A program made the translations under genes and the position numbers. Shown here one piece after another: positions 38,310 through 40,085 of a stretch of 40,085 nucleotides of DNA. The notes under the pieces are model-generated. The model worked only from the letters and a program-made list of their open reading frames with translations. It did no database searches and was not told where the DNA came from. The DNA is from a virus: the IMG/VR virus record IMGVR_UViG_3300025085_000063, positions 1 through 40,085 of that record; one strand, written 5' to 3'. Numbering within the stretch: the first letter of the stretch is position 1; every line of letters begins with the position of its first letter.

Positions 38310-40085
38310 CTTTTTCAATATTGTCTTCAATCTTGCTTCGTAATCTTTCTCGTTGTCTTTTAAAGCTTTTGTTAATATTTCATTTACTTTTAACATTTCC
38401 TCATAAAATGGTGTAATTTCTTTGTTCTTAACTTTAGCGTAAGCATTTTGAATAACCCAATCTTTAGCTAAAGATTCATAAATAGAATGTATTTCTTTAA
38501 CAACTGCTTCGTCAGGGCGTTTACCACCTATTTGTTTCTTAGGATAGAACCTGTGATATGGACTCATAGGGTCATCAAACATATCAGATAAAGTGTCTTC
38601 GATTGTTTTTCCATCTATTTTCATTTCTCCAGCTAACTGTAAACGCAAATCAGCAAATGTTTGTGTTCTATCAGGCACAATATTTTTTCCTGTATTAGGG
38701 TCTATATAGCTAGATACGTTATAATCTAGTAAATCCCCTATTTCAATATCACCTGTAATACCTGAGGTACTGACTGTAGTGTCTATTCTAGGGAAATCAG
38801 AAGCCACTTCTAGATATGACTCTAATCCTTCTTGTGTTTTAAATACATCTTTAACATCTTCAGCTGAGAATTTAAATATATTGTCCCAGTCGGTAGCACC
38901 ATAAAAAGGTACAAAACCTTGAGTTTTATTTTTTATTTTATAAGTTCTACCACGTTTAGGTTGAAAAGCTGTGCCTGTGATTTCTTCATATAAAGCCATT
39001 GGCGTTGATTCATACCATCTTTCTATTTCTGTGTTTATCTCAAAATCAGCATCTGCCAGTTCTCTTGTTGCTCTTCTAAATCCTGTAGCAGCTGGCATTG
39101 TTTTAGCAGCAGTAGAACCAAAGAATTTTTTGACTGTTCTTGCTGCATCTTTTCGCTCTCGTTCATTTCCAAATTGTCCTAACAATCCTTCTAACACGTC
39201 AAAAGCTTGGTTAGTAACTAATTGGGAGTTTAGTGTCACGTTTAAAACTGATAGAAGTCCCCCATTAACGTGTGAAACAGTGTCCCAAAATTTTTCATTA
39301 GCCTCTGTATGTAATGGGTCATTCCATATATGCCCTAAATCTTTAGTAACATCTCCTACTCTAGCTGTGAATTTTAGCAGTCCAGTAAGTGGATACAACC
39401 TATCAAATTTCACAGTACTTCCATCTTCTAATACTATAGAATCTGATTTATCAGTGTCACTGTGATGTCCTATTAATCTACCTGAAGAATACATAGTCGC
39501 TGACCAGCCTATTAAAGCTATTCCTAAAGCTTGTGTGCTTTCAGCATGATGGCGTACATATGGGTCATCTGAATTTAACATCTCTTTGTATTGGAAATGA
39601 AGTTTGTTTAGAATGGGCGTATGATGCCACATAAATCTATTTAACTGTACAGGTGTTTTAATAAAGTTAATTCCAAGTGATGTTTTCAACAATGGATTTC
39701 TGTAAGCCCAATCTAATATATACTGTGATACTCCACCTGTATTACCAAATATTGGGTCTTTAGCTGTTGGGGCTAGTGGATTAATTAAATCATCTGTAAA
39801 AGTATCTCTACGGGCTCTTTGGGTAGGGTCAAATATTAAACTTCTAGATAAGTCATCCATTGATTCTAATTTTGAATTAGAAAATGTGTCAGTAGATACA
39901 AAATTACCAAACTCATCTTGATACTCATTCCATAGTTTTTGATAGGTTTCTGTAAATTCATCTTTAGTAGCTTTCTTTTGTACTTCTAATCTTTCAATTT
40001 CAGATTTATAATATTCAATCCTATCTTTTTTAGTCATGAACATGTTAATTCTTTGTATTCCTTCTTTACGCCATGCAACACTTGG
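38307..40085 (-). CDS. Internal virion protein gp16-like, C-terminal 592 residues (cut by window end)
   Basis: An open frame enters from the window end and stops at 38307. A Met at 40043 is not its start, as 14 more in-frame codons lie upstream. Stretches such as RNPLLKTSLGINFIKTPVQL, LIGWSATMYSSG and a charged helical C-terminus fit the membrane-active end of an ejection protein. It continues the protein begun at 1-2134. Direct joining of the ends shifts the frame by one base. Promoter F starts in its stop codon. Confidence 0.8.
   Translation of the reverse strand, partial: PSVAWRKEGIQRINMFMTKKDRIEYYKSEIERLEVQKKATKDEFTETYQKLWNEYQDEFGNFVSTDTFSNSKLESMDDLSRSLIFDPTQRARRDTFTDDLINPLAPTAKDPIFGNTGGVSQYILDWAYRNPLLKTSLGINFIKTPVQLNRFMWHHTPILNKLHFQYKEMLNSDDPYVRHHAESTQALGIALIGWSATMYSSGRLIGHHSDTDKSDSIVLEDGSTVKFDRLYPLTGLLKFTARVGDVTKDLGHIWNDPLHTEANEKFWDTVSHVNGGLLSVLNVTLNSQLVTNQAFDVLEGLLGQFGNERERKDAARTVKKFFGSTAAKTMPAATGFRRATRELADADFEINTEIERWYESTPMALYEEITGTAFQPKRGRTYKIKNKTQGFVPFYGATDWDNIFKFSAEDVKDVFKTQEGLESYLEVASDFPRIDTTVSTSGITGDIEIGDLLDYNVSSYIDPNTGKNIVPDRTQTFADLRLQLAGEMKIDGKTIEDTLSDMFDDPMSPYHRFYPKKQIGGKRPDEAVVKEIHSIYESLAKDWVIQNAYAKVKNKEITPFYEEMLKVNEILTKALKDNEKDYEARLKTILKK

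Noticed and set aside
1-40085. Integrase, repressor or other sign of lysogeny
   Set aside because: No recombinase or Cro/CI-like gene was seen on either strand. The gene set is that of a lytic phage.

Overview
The window looks like nearly all of a lytic, T7-like podovirus genome (Autographiviridae type). Every convincing gene lies on the minus strand. The set includes a single-subunit phage RNA polymerase, a gp2.5-like single-strand binding protein, endonuclease I, a T7-lysozyme homologue, a primase-helicase, a family A DNA polymerase, a 5'-3' exonuclease, and the head, tail, internal-virion and terminase genes in T7 order. No integrase or lysogeny gene is visible. The AT-rich sequence, the class I ribonucleotide reductase, the small marine-type adhesin gene and the 3TM holin suggest a marine phage, possibly of an alphaproteobacterium. 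The host is inferred, not shown.

Reading along the transcribed (minus) strand, the layout runs as follows. At 30.8-29.8 kb is a roughly 1 kb control region with a phage-type promoter, a small membrane ORF, a terminator-like stem, a consensus-like host promoter and a strongly foldable untranslated segment. At 29.8-25.4 kb are small early genes, most with the same GAGGTAAA leader. At 25.4-21.3 kb are RNA polymerase, SSB, endonuclease I and the lysozyme homologue. At 21.3-16.1 kb are primase-helicase, DNA polymerase, a PD-(D/E)XK nuclease, the exonuclease and a DUF3310 protein. At 16.1-13.4 kb is nrdA-nrdB. At 13.4-1 kb come small Met-Cys proteins, portal, scaffold, small basic proteins, capsid, tail tube A and B, and internal virion proteins gp13-gp16. 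At 40.1-30.8 kb are the rest of gp16, tail fibre, two adhesin-region genes, two fatty acid desaturases, lysis genes, terminase and a lytic transglycosylase-like protein. The gp16 gene is cut by both window ends, so the molecule is probably circular or circularly permuted. The two ends do not join in frame, so a few bases are missing or wrong.

I derive a phage RNA polymerase promoter family from repeated intergenic motifs with core GTACCCN-TATA-AGA (or TYTT in place of TATA). Copies lie before the RNA polymerase, SSB, primase, structural and tail-fibre genes, with one weaker copy inside the exonuclease gene. In five cases the TAA stop of the preceding gene is part of the promoter. Two copies carry an extra conserved tail and form a 4.1 kb-spaced inverted pair that points into the early module from both sides.

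The most unusual content is the tandem pair of complete three-histidine-box desaturases in the late operon, the nested inverted repeats and possible pseudoknot just after the putative host promoter, the convergent promoter-bearing inverted repeat, a T7-lysozyme homologue with changed catalytic residues, and a DNA polymerase that appears to lack the thioredoxin-binding insertion.
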